A DNA stretch of 64,000 nt. It comes from Leeuwenhoekiella palythoae. GTDB lineage: Bacteria; Bacteroidota; Bacteroidia; Flavobacteriales; Flavobacteriaceae. Numbering within the stretch: position 1 is the first letter of the stretch; every line of letters begins with the position of its first letter. This document shows, in pieces, positions 27,610 through 35,028 of this stretch. The position numbers and the translations under genes were made by a program. Below the pieces are notes generated by a model. It was not told the origin of the DNA and ran no database searches. It was given only the letters and a program-made list of their open reading frames with translations. Where the stretch lies: assembly GCF_900130045.1 (NCBI RefSeq), contig NZ_FQXT01000004.1, forward strand, positions 62,001 through 126,000. Reading direction: 5' to 3'.

Positions 27610-28214
27610 TAGTCTTGATTTGAATGAATGATTTGATTGAGTATTTTACGACCTTCAGGTGTTACAATTCCACGTAAGTGGTATTCTAAATAGGTCTCGT
27701 AAAGGGGTATGTGCGGGAATTTATCTGAAGGAAAAATGGTTTCATCTTTAATGTTGGTAATCCCTATTTGATACATTCTAGAAACAAACTCAATGTCAAG
27801 ATTGTTTCTAAAAAGTCCCAGCTCAATACCGCGAGCAATATTTTGCTCCATACAGCCACGCATAAAAGCATTCTGACTTTCACGTAGCTTGGTAAAAATT
27901 TTTGGGTAGTATTTCATCATTTGTTGAATAGATGAGGTTTTTTCGCCCTGCAAATGTTGAATCACATATTTCTTAATTTCATAAAGCTCTTCAATAGGGT
28001 TCATGTGCTCATCTACCATATCTTTGACCACACATTGTACGCTGGTCAATAAATGATGGCCCACTGCTTCTACAAGTTCAGTTTTATGCGCATAATTGGC
28101 ATAAATGGTCTTTTTGGATATCCCCATATGTGCGGCGATATCATCCATGGTAACACTTTTAAATCCGTGATTTAAAAAGAGTTGGGTTGCGTTTTCTAGA
28201 ATTTCCGTTTTCAT
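27609..28214 (-). CDS. TetR-family repressor of the efflux operon
   Basis: A 201-residue regulator. The N-terminal helix-turn-helix is clear (SVTMDDIAAHMGISKKTIYA near 24-43, with the family's Y-x-H/N-x-x-x-K-x-x-L after it). The C-terminal ligand domain is poorly conserved, as usual. I start it at the ATG at 28214; a TTG at 28226 lies within the promoter element. It is the first gene of the operon with the tolC, adaptor and pump genes. A perfect palindrome overlaps its promoter, so it very likely represses its own operon until an inducer binds. Confidence 0.93.
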   Translation of the reverse strand: MKTEILENATQLFLNHGFKSVTMDDIAAHMGISKKTIYANYAHKTELVEAVGHHLLTSVQCVVKDMVDEHMNPIEELYEIKKYVIQHLQGEKTSSIQQMMKYYPKIFTKLRESQNAFMRGCMEQNIARGIELGLFRNNLDIEFVSRMYQIGITNIKDETIFPSDKFPHIPLYETYLEYHLRGIVTPEGRKILNQIIHSNQD

Positions 28215-28223
28215 AATCCGGCG

Positions 28224-28231
28224 CAAATATA
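28224..28231 (-). promoter_or_regulatory. -7 promoter element of the tetR-efflux operon
   Basis: On the minus strand TATATTTG is a perfect TAnnTTTG match. Its end is 9 bases before the ATG at 28214, so the transcript should have almost no leader. Confidence 0.75.
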
Positions 28232-28234
28232 AAA

Positions 28235-28264
28235 CGGAAACTTTAAAAACTAATTAAGTTTCCG
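28235..28264. promoter_or_regulatory. palindromic operator of the TetR repressor
   Basis: CGGAAACTT (28235-28243) and AAGTTTCCG (28256-28264) are perfect inverted 9-base arms with a 12-base spacer. The palindrome fills the space between the -7 element and the -33 position of the tetR operon, where a bound repressor would block RNA polymerase. TetR-type operators are usually palindromes of this size. The divergent isoprenoid gene starts 113 bp away and could also be affected. Confidence 0.8.
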
Positions 28265-28376
28265 AAGTTTTTTCAATATTTAATGATTACATAATATGGC
28301 CTAAGAATACCAGCTTGTGATGCTTGAAGCGTTGAGTTCAGAATTAGTGTCTTATTTTTAGCCAAAATTTTAAAGT

Positions 28377-29351
28377 ATGCTCCGCATTGATCAATACACA
28401 GAGGTGTTTGTTGAATATTTAAACGCTAAGGTCAAGGTTAAAGAACCGGTAAACCTATACGAACCCATTGACTATATTTTGCAGTTGGGAGGGAAACGCT
28501 TACGACCGGTATTGACGTTAATGGCGACGGATATTTTTGGTTCAGATCATAAAAAGGCTTTAGACGCGGCTTTAGCGGTTGAGGTTTTTCATAATTTCTC
28601 ATTAGTGCACGATGATATTATGGATGATGCGCCTTTGCGTCGTGGTCAAGAGACTGTGCACGAAAAGTGGGACATAAATACAGGGATTCTCTCGGGAGAT
28701 GCGATGTTGATCAATGCATATCAGCTTTTTGAGAATTATGAAGGAGAAACCTTTAGAGAACTCGCAAAGCTTTTCAGCAAGACAGCAATTGAAGTTTGTG
28801 AAGGGCAGCAGTATGATGTAGATTTTGAGACGCGTGATGATGTGACCATCCCAGAGTATCTTAAAATGATTGAATACAAAACGGCGGTTTTGGTAGGAGC
28901 TGCGCTTAAAATGGGCGCGCTGGTTGCAGAAGCCTCTTCTGAAAATGCACAACGCATTTATGATTACGGTCGTGATTTAGGGATCGCATTTCAGCTTCAG
29001 GATGATTATCTGGATGCTTTTGGTGATCCTAAAACCTTTGGGAAGCAAGTGGGCGGTGATATTATCGAAAACAAAAAGACCTTCTTATACTTAACTGCTT
29101 TGCAAAAACTAGACCCTACGCACAGCAAGCAGTTGCAGCATTTATTCAGTATCAATCCACAGGATCCTTCGGAAAAAATTGAAACGGTAAAGCAGCTTTT
29201 TATAGATTCCGGCGCAGCCGAAGCAACTCAGCAAGAAATTGAAAATTATACTCAAAAGGCGCTCAACGTTCTGGAAACGCTTGAGGTTCCTCAAGAAAAT
29301 AAAAGTATTTTAGAAGACTTTGCCCGACTGCTCATGCGCAGAAAAGTTTAA
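28377..29351 (+). CDS. trans-polyprenyl diphosphate synthase
   Basis: This 324-residue enzyme adds isopentenyl units to an allylic diphosphate. It has the two aspartate-rich motifs of trans-prenyltransferases: LVHDDIMDDAPLRRG near 75-90 (first D-D-x-x-D) and FQLQDDYLDAFGDP near 205-220 (second), plus GGKRLRP near 40. The chain length of the product (octaprenyl or similar for menaquinone, or a shorter geranylgeranyl type) cannot be read safely. It is followed after 11 bp by a small unknown gene, and is divergent from the efflux operon. It uses the precursors made from the dxs pathway. Confidence 0.93.
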   Translation: MLRIDQYTEVFVEYLNAKVKVKEPVNLYEPIDYILQLGGKRLRPVLTLMATDIFGSDHKKALDAALAVEVFHNFSLVHDDIMDDAPLRRGQETVHEKWDINTGILSGDAMLINAYQLFENYEGETFRELAKLFSKTAIEVCEGQQYDVDFETRDDVTIPEYLKMIEYKTAVLVGAALKMGALVAEASSENAQRIYDYGRDLGIAFQLQDDYLDAFGDPKTFGKQVGGDIIENKKTFLYLTALQKLDPTHSKQLQHLFSINPQDPSEKIETVKQLFIDSGAAEATQQEIENYTQKALNVLETLEVPQENKSILEDFARLLMRRKV

Positions 29352-29362
29352 AGAATTGAAGA

Positions 29363-29704
29363 ATGAATTCCGGCAGTAACTTATTAGACCAGGTTCGCAA
29401 AGAAAAGCTGTTTTATGCCTTGGTGTTTCAGCTTAATAAAGACTTTGAACGCGCCGGACTTGAAGCTGAATTTGATACTGCTTTTGAAAATCAACAGTTA
29501 CTGCGTAATCTGCAAGCCGCACTTTATAATCTGGTGGTGAGTGATTTTGAAAGCTACCTCACACTGCTTTACGCCATAGATGTTTCTGAAGCTAAGATCA
29601 AAGCTTTGCCCGATTGTGAGGTGCATCAACTCGCAGAATTTGTAAGCGTACTCATTCTGGAGCGAGAGTTTAAAAAAGTTCAGTTTAAAAATAGAACCTT
29701 ATAA
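29363..29704 (+). CDS. small conserved protein downstream of prenyl synthase
   Basis: A 113-residue, mainly helical, soluble protein with no motif that I recognise; I believe related proteins occur at this place in other flavobacteria. The 11-bp gap to the prenyl diphosphate synthase indicates co-transcription. Its 3' end overlaps the convergent barrel-protein gene by 20 bp. Function unknown. Confidence 0.7.
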   Translation: MNSGSNLLDQVRKEKLFYALVFQLNKDFERAGLEAEFDTAFENQQLLRNLQAALYNLVVSDFESYLTLLYAIDVSEAKIKALPDCEVHQLAEFVSVLILEREFKKVQFKNRTL

Positions 29705-30200
29705 ATGGCATAATCGCACTGGTGTAGATGGCATCGTCATCGTTGTAAAGTATGTTATATCGGGCGCCTATAGTTACGGGTCCGCTACGGTAACCGGCTC
29801 CAAGAAATAAGGCAGAATTCCAGAAATCATCAGAAAATGTACCACCGTCCCAATTGGCGCGTTGCGAAACATATAGCTCTTCAAACTCTGCAGAAAGCTG
29901 AATGATAGGAAGCGGATTAGCGAGCGCAATAATGCTTCCACCCACAATTGAAGATTTTAAACTACCATTCTTTACATACGAATAACTCAACCCGGGTCCG
30001 GCAGCGAAATAAGGATTGAAGTTGTAAATAGCACTTGGAGCGAGGTTTGCGGCAAAATAGTCATTGCCAAAATTCAATCCAAAACCACCGCCAAAATTCA
30101 CCCGATCCCAAAAAGAATCAGACCGAAATTGCGCCTGGCTAGAAGCTATACCAAACGCTATAAATAGAAGAATTATATAAAGTTTTGAAATCGATTTCAT
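29685..30200 (-). CDS. small outer-membrane beta-barrel protein
   Basis: A protein of 171 residues with signal peptide (MKSISKLYIILLFIAFGIASS, cut before QAQ) and alternating aromatic/glycine strands ending in IMPFIRFYF, typical of an eight-stranded barrel. An in-frame ATG at 30209 would add three residues. Flavobacterial homologues are often labelled 'alpha-ketoglutarate decarboxylase', apparently because they stand next to sucA. Nothing in the sequence supports enzymatic activity: there is no thiamine-binding motif. It is divergent from sucA. Confidence 0.8.
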   Translation of the reverse strand: MKSISKLYIILLFIAFGIASSQAQFRSDSFWDRVNFGGGFGLNFGNDYFAANLAPSAIYNFNPYFAAGPGLSYSYVKNGSLKSSIVGGSIIALANPLPIIQLSAEFEELYVSQRANWDGGTFSDDFWNSALFLGAGYRSGPVTIGARYNILYNDDDAIYTSAIMPFIRFYF

Positions 30201-30317
30201 AAAATACATTTTTCTAAAGCTTAAGGCTTTGTTAGCAAGGTGTTAAAACCTGATTTTAAAATGTTAATGATAAACATAAAATTACGAAAGGACACGCTTG
30301 GTGCGCGCGATTTATTG

Positions 30318-30325
30318 TATTTTTG
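30318..30325 (+). promoter_or_regulatory. -7 promoter element of sucA-sucB
   Basis: TATTTTTG matches TAnnTTTG, with a TTG 17 bases upstream (30298-30300) as possible -33 element. It lies 41 bases before the sucA ATG and shows that the longer in-frame start at 30298 is not used. Confidence 0.65.
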
Positions 30326-30366
30326 ACAAATTATTGCTTAAAAAATCGACAGATTTAATTTATAAA

Positions 30367-33138
30367 ATGGATAGATTTTCATTTCTCAATGCAGCAAATA
30401 CTGCATACTTCGCAGACCTATACGATAAATATTTACAACATCCTGATAGTGTAGAACCCAGCTGGAGAGCTTTTTTTCAAGGTTTTGACTTTGGGATCGA
30501 AGAAAGCGGTATCGCCGCAGACGTTTCAGAACTCAGCGCTAACACTTCTTCAGATAATGCTGTTCCTGATAAATTACAGAAGGAATTTCAAGTTGTTAAA
30601 TTGATAGATGGTTACCGTACGCGCGGGCACTTATTTACTAAAACCAATCCGGTGCGCGAGCGTCGGAAATATGAGCCTACACTGGCTTTAGAAAACTTTG
30701 GTTTATCAGAAAAAGATTTAGATACCGTTTTTAACGCGGGCGAGATCTTGGGTATTGGCTCTAACACGCTTAGAGACATAATCACGCATTTAGAGAACAT
30801 TTATTGCGATTCTATTGGGGTTGAATATATGTTTATCAGAAAACCGGAGGAAATCAAATGGATTCAAAATAAATTGAATGTCAACGATAACCATCCTGAT
30901 TTTTCTGCAGATACTAAGAAGAAAATTCTTAAAAAACTGAATGAAGCGGTTTCTTTTGAAACCTTTTTACATACAAAATATGTAGGGCAAAAACGCTTTT
31001 CGCTTGAAGGTGGAGAGAGTTTTATTCCTGCGGTTGATGCAATTATTGAAGCAGCAGCAGATCGTGGTGTAAAAGATTTTGTGATGGGTATGGCACATCG
31101 TGGTCGTCTAAATACCTTGACCAATATCTTCGGAAAGAACGCTAAAGATATTTTTAGTGAGTTTGATGGTAAAGATTACGATCAAGAGGTGTTCGATGGT
31201 GATGTTAAGTATCACCTCGGTTGGACCTCAAGCCGACTTACAGACAGCGGAAAAGAGATCAATATCAACATTGCGCCCAACCCGTCTCACTTAGAAACAG
31301 TAGGCGCCGTGGTAGAAGGTATTTCGAGAGCTAAACAAGACCGTCATTATTTTGACAATCCGCAGGAAGTGCTTCCTATTGTAGTGCATGGAGATGCAGC
31401 AATTGCTGGTCAAGGTGTTGTTTACGAGGTGATTCAGATGGCACAATTAGATGGTTATACCACTAAAGGAACCATTCATATCGTGATCAATAACCAGATC
31501 GGGTTTACCACCAATTATCTTGATGCGCGTTCTTCGACCTATTGCACTGATGTTGCTAAAACCACATTATCTCCGGTATTGCACGTAAATGCTGATGATG
31601 CAGAAGCTGTAGTGCATGCAGCTTTATTTGCGCTTGATTTCAGAATGACTTTTGGTCGTGATGTATTCATCGATCTTTTAGGATATCGTAAATACGGTCA
31701 TAATGAAGGTGATGAGCCGCGTTTTACACAGCCTAAATTATACAAAGCGATCGCCAAGCACGATAATGCAAGAGATATCTATGCTAAAAAGCTTATTGAG
31801 CAAGGCGTGATTGACGAGAATCACGTGAAGCAATTAGAAGATGAGTACAAAGAAAAACTTGAAGAAAAATTAGAAAAGTCTAGAGAAGAAGAAACCACCC
31901 GTATCACTGCAATTATGCAAGATGAGTGGGAAGGTTTTGAGCCTGCTACCGAAGATGAGATGATGCAGCCGGTAGACACGACTTTTGACCTTGATGCATT
32001 AACTGAAATTGCAGAGGCGATCACCAAACTTCCGGAAGGGAAGAAATTCTTAAGAAAAATAAACAAGATCATCGAAGGGCGTCGCGCAATGTACTTTGAT
32101 GATAATAAAATAGATTGGGGTCTTGCCGAATTACTTGCATACGGTTCCTTGCTTAAAGAAGGTTTTGATGTGCGTATGACCGGTCAGGATGTAGAGCGAG
32201 GTACCTTCTCTCACCGTCACGCCGTGACCAAAGTTGAAGAAAGCGAAGAAGAGATCGTGTTGCTCAATAACCTTAAAGGAGAGCAAGGCCATATGTACAT
32301 CTTCAACTCGCTGCTTTCAGAATATGGTGTGGTTGGATTTGATTATGGTTACGCGATGGCGAGTCCTAAAACATTACCTATCTGGGAAGCGCAGTTTGGT
32401 GACTTCAGTAACGGAGCGCAGATTATGCTGGATCAGTATATTTCTGCAGCAGAAGATAAATGGAAGCTTCAAAACGGTCTGGTAATGTTATTGCCTCACG
32501 GTTATGAAGGTCAGGGTGCAGAGCACTCTTCGGCACGTATGGAGCGCTATTTACAGCTTTGTGCAGTTGACAATATGTATGTCGCAGATTGTACTACTCC
32601 TGCAAACTTCTACCATTTATTGCGTCGTCAATTGAAGACCAATTTTAGAAAACCGCTTATCGTTTTTACGCCAAAAAGTTTGTTGAGACATCCTAAAGTA
32701 ATGTCGACCAAAGAAGAATTGGCAAACGGCAGTTTCCAAATGACCATTGATGATGATAGTGTAAAAGCAGATCAGGTTAAAACGCTGGTTTTTGTGACTG
32801 GTAAGTTTTATTATGACTTGCTTGCGCAGCGTGAAGAATTAGAGCGAGATGATGTTGCACTTGTGCGTGTTGAACAATTGTTCCCGCTTCCTAAAAAGGA
32901 AATCAGAGCAGCGCTTGAAAAGTATAAAAATGCAGACGATGTAGTTTGGGCACAAGAAGAACCGCGCAATATGGGAGCTTACGGGCATTTATTGATGCAT
33001 CTTCCTGAAGCGCAAAAATTCAGAGTATGCAGTCGTAAATTTTACGGTGCGCCTGCTGCAGGTAGTTCTGTACGATTTAAGAGAAGACATCAGCGCGTAA
33101 TTGATGATGTTTTCGATAAAAATTCAAATAACCAATAA
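30367..33138 (+). CDS. sucA: 2-oxoglutarate dehydrogenase E1
   Basis: The thiamine-dependent E1 subunit decarboxylates 2-oxoglutarate in the TCA cycle. The 923-residue protein starts MDRFSFLNAANTAYFADLYD, the family's N-terminal motif that binds E2. It has the E1 segments VMGMAHRGRLNTLTN, HLGWTS, the thiamine motif around VVHGDAAIAGQGVVYEV...N-N-Q-I-G-F-T-T and, in the transketolase-like half, GQDVERGTFSHRHAV and PHGYEGQGAEHSSAR. sucB follows after 47 bp. The E3 subunit (lpd) is not in the window. The ATG at 30367 is preferred over an in-frame TTG at 30298. Confidence 0.97.
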   Translation: MDRFSFLNAANTAYFADLYDKYLQHPDSVEPSWRAFFQGFDFGIEESGIAADVSELSANTSSDNAVPDKLQKEFQVVKLIDGYRTRGHLFTKTNPVRERRKYEPTLALENFGLSEKDLDTVFNAGEILGIGSNTLRDIITHLENIYCDSIGVEYMFIRKPEEIKWIQNKLNVNDNHPDFSADTKKKILKKLNEAVSFETFLHTKYVGQKRFSLEGGESFIPAVDAIIEAAADRGVKDFVMGMAHRGRLNTLTNIFGKNAKDIFSEFDGKDYDQEVFDGDVKYHLGWTSSRLTDSGKEININIAPNPSHLETVGAVVEGISRAKQDRHYFDNPQEVLPIVVHGDAAIAGQGVVYEVIQMAQLDGYTTKGTIHIVINNQIGFTTNYLDARSSTYCTDVAKTTLSPVLHVNADDAEAVVHAALFALDFRMTFGRDVFIDLLGYRKYGHNEGDEPRFTQPKLYKAIAKHDNARDIYAKKLIEQGVIDENHVKQLEDEYKEKLEEKLEKSREEETTRITAIMQDEWEGFEPATEDEMMQPVDTTFDLDALTEIAEAITKLPEGKKFLRKINKIIEGRRAMYFDDNKIDWGLAELLAYGSLLKEGFDVRMTGQDVERGTFSHRHAVTKVEESEEEIVLLNNLKGEQGHMYIFNSLLSEYGVVGFDYGYAMASPKTLPIWEAQFGDFSNGAQIMLDQYISAAEDKWKLQNGLVMLLPHGYEGQGAEHSSARMERYLQLCAVDNMYVADCTTPANFYHLLRRQLKTNFRKPLIVFTPKSLLRHPKVMSTKEELANGSFQMTIDDDSVKADQVKTLVFVTGKFYYDLLAQREELERDDVALVRVEQLFPLPKKEIRAALEKYKNADDVVWAQEEPRNMGAYGHLLMHLPEAQKFRVCSRKFYGAPAAGSSVRFKRRHQRVIDDVFDKNSNNQ

Positions 33139-33185
33139 AAACATTTTAGTTTTAACTAAAGAATAAAAGATAACAATAGAGAATT

Positions 33186-34421
33186 ATGGCTTTAGAAATG
33201 AAAGTCCCTTCGCCGGGAGAATCGATCACCGAAGTTGAAATCGCCCAGTGGCTTGTTGAAGATGGGGATTATGTAGAAAAAGATCAGGCGATTGCCGAAG
33301 TAGATAGTGATAAAGCAACTTTAGAGCTTCCTGCTGAAGCAAGCGGAATTATTACCCTTAAAGCCGAAGAAGGCGACGCAGTTGCCGTAGGCGAAGTTGT
33401 TTGTCTCATTGATACTGATGCTGCAAAGCCAGAAGGCGATAGCGGTAGCGACAAAGAAGAGCAGAAAGAAGAAAAAGCCGAACCTAAAAAAGAAGAGCCT
33501 TCAAAATCGAGCACGCCTGAGCAAACGCAAGATAAAAAGACGTACGCTTCAGGATCACCTTCTCCGGCAGCTAAAAAGACTTTAGATGAAAAGGGAATTG
33601 ATGCTAAAGATGTAAAAGGTACAGGTCGCGACGGTCGTATTACTAAAGAAGATGCGGTAAACGCACAGCCTTCAATGGGAACTCCGGGAACCGGAAGCCG
33701 TGGAGAAAGCCGTTCTAAAATGTCTATGTTGCGTCGTAAAGTAGCTGAGCGTTTAGTTTCTGTAAAGAATGAGACCGCAATGCTTACTACCTTTAACGAG
33801 GTTGATATGACTCCGATTTTTGAGTTACGTAATAAGTATAAAGAAGATTTTAAAGCTAAGCACGGTGTGAGTCTTGGGTTTATGTCGTTCTTTACTTTGG
33901 CTTGTGTGCGTGCGTTGGAAATGTACCCAGCTGTAAACTCAATGATCGACGGTAAAGAGATGGTTTCTTTTGACTTTAAAGATATTTCTATCGCGGTTTC
34001 AGGACCTAAAGGTTTGATGGTGCCAGTTATCAGAAATGCTGAAAACTTAAGTTTCCGCGGTGTAGAGTCTGAAGTGAAACGTCTTGCGCTAAGAGCGCGT
34101 GATGGTCAGATCACTGTAGATGAAATGACCGGTGGAACTTTCACCATCACAAACGGTGGTGTGTTTGGAAGTATGCTTTCTACACCTATCATCAACCCTC
34201 CTCAATCTGCGATTTTAGGAATGCACAACATTGTTGAGCGTCCTATCGTACGCGACGGCGGAATCGCTATTGCGCCTATTATGTATGTAGCACTTTCTTA
34301 CGATCACCGTATCATTGACGGTAAAGAATCTGTAGGATTCTTAGTGGCTGTAAAAGAAGCGCTAGAAAACCCTGAAGAATTGTTGATGGATAATAATGTG
34401 CTTAAAGCGTTAGAATTGTAA
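33186..34421 (+). CDS. sucB: dihydrolipoyllysine succinyltransferase E2
   Basis: The 411-residue E2 core of the 2-oxoglutarate dehydrogenase complex. It has an N-terminal lipoyl domain with Lys43 in EVDSDKATLE and a charged, lysine/glutamate-rich linker at about 78-120. A peripheral-subunit-binding domain (SPAAKKTLDEKGID...GTGRDGRITKEDA) follows near 124-160, then a catalytic acyltransferase domain with SYDHRIIDG near 378-386 (active-site His). Paired with sucA and ended by a strong terminator. Confidence 0.97.
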   Translation: MALEMKVPSPGESITEVEIAQWLVEDGDYVEKDQAIAEVDSDKATLELPAEASGIITLKAEEGDAVAVGEVVCLIDTDAAKPEGDSGSDKEEQKEEKAEPKKEEPSKSSTPEQTQDKKTYASGSPSPAAKKTLDEKGIDAKDVKGTGRDGRITKEDAVNAQPSMGTPGTGSRGESRSKMSMLRRKVAERLVSVKNETAMLTTFNEVDMTPIFELRNKYKEDFKAKHGVSLGFMSFFTLACVRALEMYPAVNSMIDGKEMVSFDFKDISIAVSGPKGLMVPVIRNAENLSFRGVESEVKRLALRARDGQITVDEMTGGTFTITNGGVFGSMLSTPIINPPQSAILGMHNIVERPIVRDGGIAIAPIMYVALSYDHRIIDGKESVGFLVAVKEALENPEELLMDNNVLKALEL

Positions 34422-34440
34422 TAAGTATATTCAATGGATA

Positions 34441-34473
34441 AAAAAAACCCGCTGATTTTCAGCGGGTTTTTTT
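34441..34473. terminator. terminator of sucA-sucB, possibly bidirectional
   Basis: AAACCCGCTGA and TCAGCGGGTTT form a long stem flanked by an A-run and a T-run, so it can work on either strand. It lies 20 bp after the sucB stop; on the other side the convergent 99-residue gene ends at 34580. Confidence 0.92.
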
Positions 34474-34570
34474 ATTGGCGCCGCCAAAGGGTTTAATACT
34501 TCGAGGCTTGCTTTAAAATTGAAAATTCGTTTCTAACATATGCTTATTGAGTTTGCCCTGAGATTGTTTA
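34471..34570. repeat. dispersed intergenic repeat, copy 2
   Basis: Shorter relative of 21281-21415 (same orientation, shared TTTATTGGC.CCGCCAAAGG and AATTGAAAATTCGTTTC). It starts within the T-run of the sucB terminator, and copy 1 likewise sits beside a terminator. Confidence 0.7.
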
Positions 34571-34579
34571 GGCTTTATT

Positions 34580-34879
34580 TTAAGCGATGACTTCGTTTAC
34601 GAGTTGTGTTAACTCTTCCTCCAAAGAAACAGTTGGAAAAGGTCTTCCGGCTTGACGATACCAGTATTTAGCATTCCAATCATCACCTTCATCGCGATGT
34701 AAGTGCGCGTGAATCAAACTTCCCATAGCAGTATGCATGTCTTGAGCGATATTGTGAGAGGCTTCCCAGTCTCCTTTTGCCTGATGCCAAAGCGCTTGCA
34801 AAGCTTCGGGCCAACTTGAGGGCGGGCTGCTCTTCTCTAGTGTGGCTTCAAACTCCGTATAAGATTGCGGTATGCTCAT
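34580..34879 (-). CDS. small conserved protein, WxxA-KGDWExxH family
   Basis: A 99-residue soluble protein with clearly conserved-looking features: W-H-Q-A-K-G-D-W-E-A-S-H near 31-42, then HAHLHRDEGDDWNAKYWYRQ near 57-76 and the RPFP ending of that block. The histidine/aspartate pattern H-x-H...R-x-E-G-D could bind metal or simply stabilise a helical fold. I recognise the pattern from uncharacterised proteins of several phyla but cannot name a function. Single gene between sucB and polA, convergent with sucB. Confidence 0.75.
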   Translation of the reverse strand: MSIPQSYTEFEATLEKSSPPSSWPEALQALWHQAKGDWEASHNIAQDMHTAMGSLIHAHLHRDEGDDWNAKYWYRQAGRPFPTVSLEEELTQLVNEVIA

Positions 34880-34988
34880 GGTATTTAAGTTTCAGTTTTA
34901 AGAAAGATAAGTAATCTGTCTAAAAATAGACCATAGCGTTTTTGTCAAAATGTCTCCGGCTAAAAACTTTTATCATAAGACTAATTCC

Positions 34989-34996
34989 TATTTTTG
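34989..34996 (+). promoter_or_regulatory. -7 promoter element of polA
   Basis: TATTTTTG matches TAnnTTTG and lies 32 bases before the ATG at 35029. Confidence 0.6.
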
Positions 34997-35028
34997 ATAC
35001 TTCTGATATTCGATTAAAAATTCCCAAT

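Noticed and set aside
30298-30366. Upstream start for sucA
   Set aside because: It overlaps the -7 element and precedes the conserved N-terminal motif that begins at MDRFSFL.
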